NCBI GenBank assembly: GCA_008711295.1
Contig: VUYV01000509.1
Location: 202,733-266,732, forward strand
Length of the DNA stretch: 64,000 bases
Direction: 5' to 3'
From: Anarhynchus alexandrinus
Taxonomy: Eukaryota; Chordata; Aves; Charadriiformes; Charadriidae
This document shows positions 63,113 to 64,000 of this stretch, one piece after another. The position numbers and the translations under genes are program-made. How positions within the stretch are numbered: the stretch's first letter is position 1; the number at the start of each line of letters is the position of its first letter. Below the pieces are notes generated by a model. The model saw only the letters and a program-made list of their open reading frames with translations, made no database searches and was not told the DNA's origin.

Positions 63113-64000
63113 CTGTAAAGACAAAAAGTGCTACAATTCGAGAACCTGCCTGAGGCCAGCCCCTGCCATTCCCACTGCGTCTAGTACCCTGCAGCATCAG
63201 ACCTTCTGAGAAAGTGCGAAGAGAAAGAACGTGCAAGAGAGGTTGTTTTCATTTTTTTTTTTCTGATAAGACTTGCGTGTCGCTGAATGAATGTGCCAAA
63301 AAGAAATTACTAGAAGAGTTCATGCAAATAATTGTCCTGCTGTGCAGTTTTCAAAAAAATACAAAAAATGTTTTTTAGTTATTAAATTTTAGAAAAATAA
63401 AAAAACCACTCTAGGTAACTGTAGGTTATCATACACTGAACTACTCTATTATTAATTCTATTTTTTTCTTATTATTCCATATCTTATACACACATGTATA
63501 CATTCTGTCAGTCTTTATGTAGAAGTTAATCAATGGCAACTTTTTTGGCTAGATTATTGTTTTCCTATTTAATTCTCAATGAACTTTTTCTTCCTAGTGA
63601 ATTCAGATCTTGTACATGGGTAAGAAGCATGCCTGTTTTCTACTGTTTCTTCTTCCACAAAGAGGAGCACAGTTCCCTTTGGAACAAAGCTATGCATGTG
63701 CATAGAGCAGAGACAAGCTATTTTTCAATCACTTATGAATTAAACATAATTTTTAACAATTCAGAGTAAACCACCAAATGTAAAACATTATGCAAACTAT
63801 AAACACACTATTTTCATTTCATCCGCAGATTTTTCTTCCTCAAGTTCTTTCTTCCAAGTATTTAAATGATGTTTTAATTAATGGTTGGTAAGCAGCACTG
63901 GAGACAGAGCACAGATTTTCAGTACAAACCATTAATTCGGCTTTCTCAACAAAAACGGGAAGGAAAACCTGTCTGTAGCTAATTCTCAGCCAGAATAGAG
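63113..64000 (-). other. intron of the membrane protein gene, no further exon seen
   Basis: AT-rich. I searched the minus strand for a phase-1 donor preceded by an open start exon and found nothing convincing up to the right edge. Confidence 0.4.

Noticed and set aside
1..64000. CRISPR arrays, tRNA or rRNA genes
   Set aside because: No regularly spaced repeats, no cloverleaf with the conserved T-loop bases, and no rRNA-like blocks were seen.

Overview
The window looks like bird nuclear DNA. It holds many CR1 (chicken repeat 1) LINE fragments, two avian-type LTRs, small widely spaced exons with GT/AG borders, and a CpG-island promoter partly lost in an assembly gap. One gene is recognised with confidence: YBX3 (CSDA, Y-box cold-shock protein), on the minus strand. 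No tRNA, rRNA, CRISPR array or prokaryotic feature was seen.

Layout. 1-1093 is the 3' part of a CR1 element with a decayed reverse transcriptase. 1094-17323 is the YBX3 gene: exons 2 to 5 are at 13165-13228, 11398-11431, 6303-6392 and 5517-5639. Exon 1 and the start site most likely fall in the 583-base N gap at 16741-17323, inside a CpG island that extends to about 18350. Later YBX3 exons must lie below position 1. 18350-41700 is mostly gene-poor and holds CR1 copies, a solo LTR (25607-26326), a second LTR on the other strand (about 28980-29443), a small false-looking duplication around a single N (27425-27704) and one possible plus-strand terminal exon (27612-27935).

41700-50400 holds what I consider the most interesting object: a complete minus-strand gene that I do not recognise. 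It has a signal-peptide exon in a CpG island, eight tiny symmetrical coding exons of 39 to 51 bases (every junction in phase 1), a stop codon split across the last intron, and a 3'UTR exon with AATAAA. The predicted product is a 149-residue, cysteine-free secreted precursor with a furin-type RGRR site and a KR site flanking an acidic, tyrosine-rich segment. In human, the region upstream of YBX3 carries TAS2R and PRR4/PRH/PRB genes, so this bird gene sits in a comparable neighbourhood.

58045-63112 holds the 3' end of another minus-strand gene: an 81-base exon with a YAEV tyrosine motif, a 144-base exon with one transmembrane helix followed by a short tail and stop, and a terminal exon with AATAAA. 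Its upstream exons lie beyond the window. No C-type lectin domain follows, although the tyrosine motif plus helix resembles NK-complex receptors.

All gene models were built by eye from splice signals and reading frame. None was tested against databases or RNA data.
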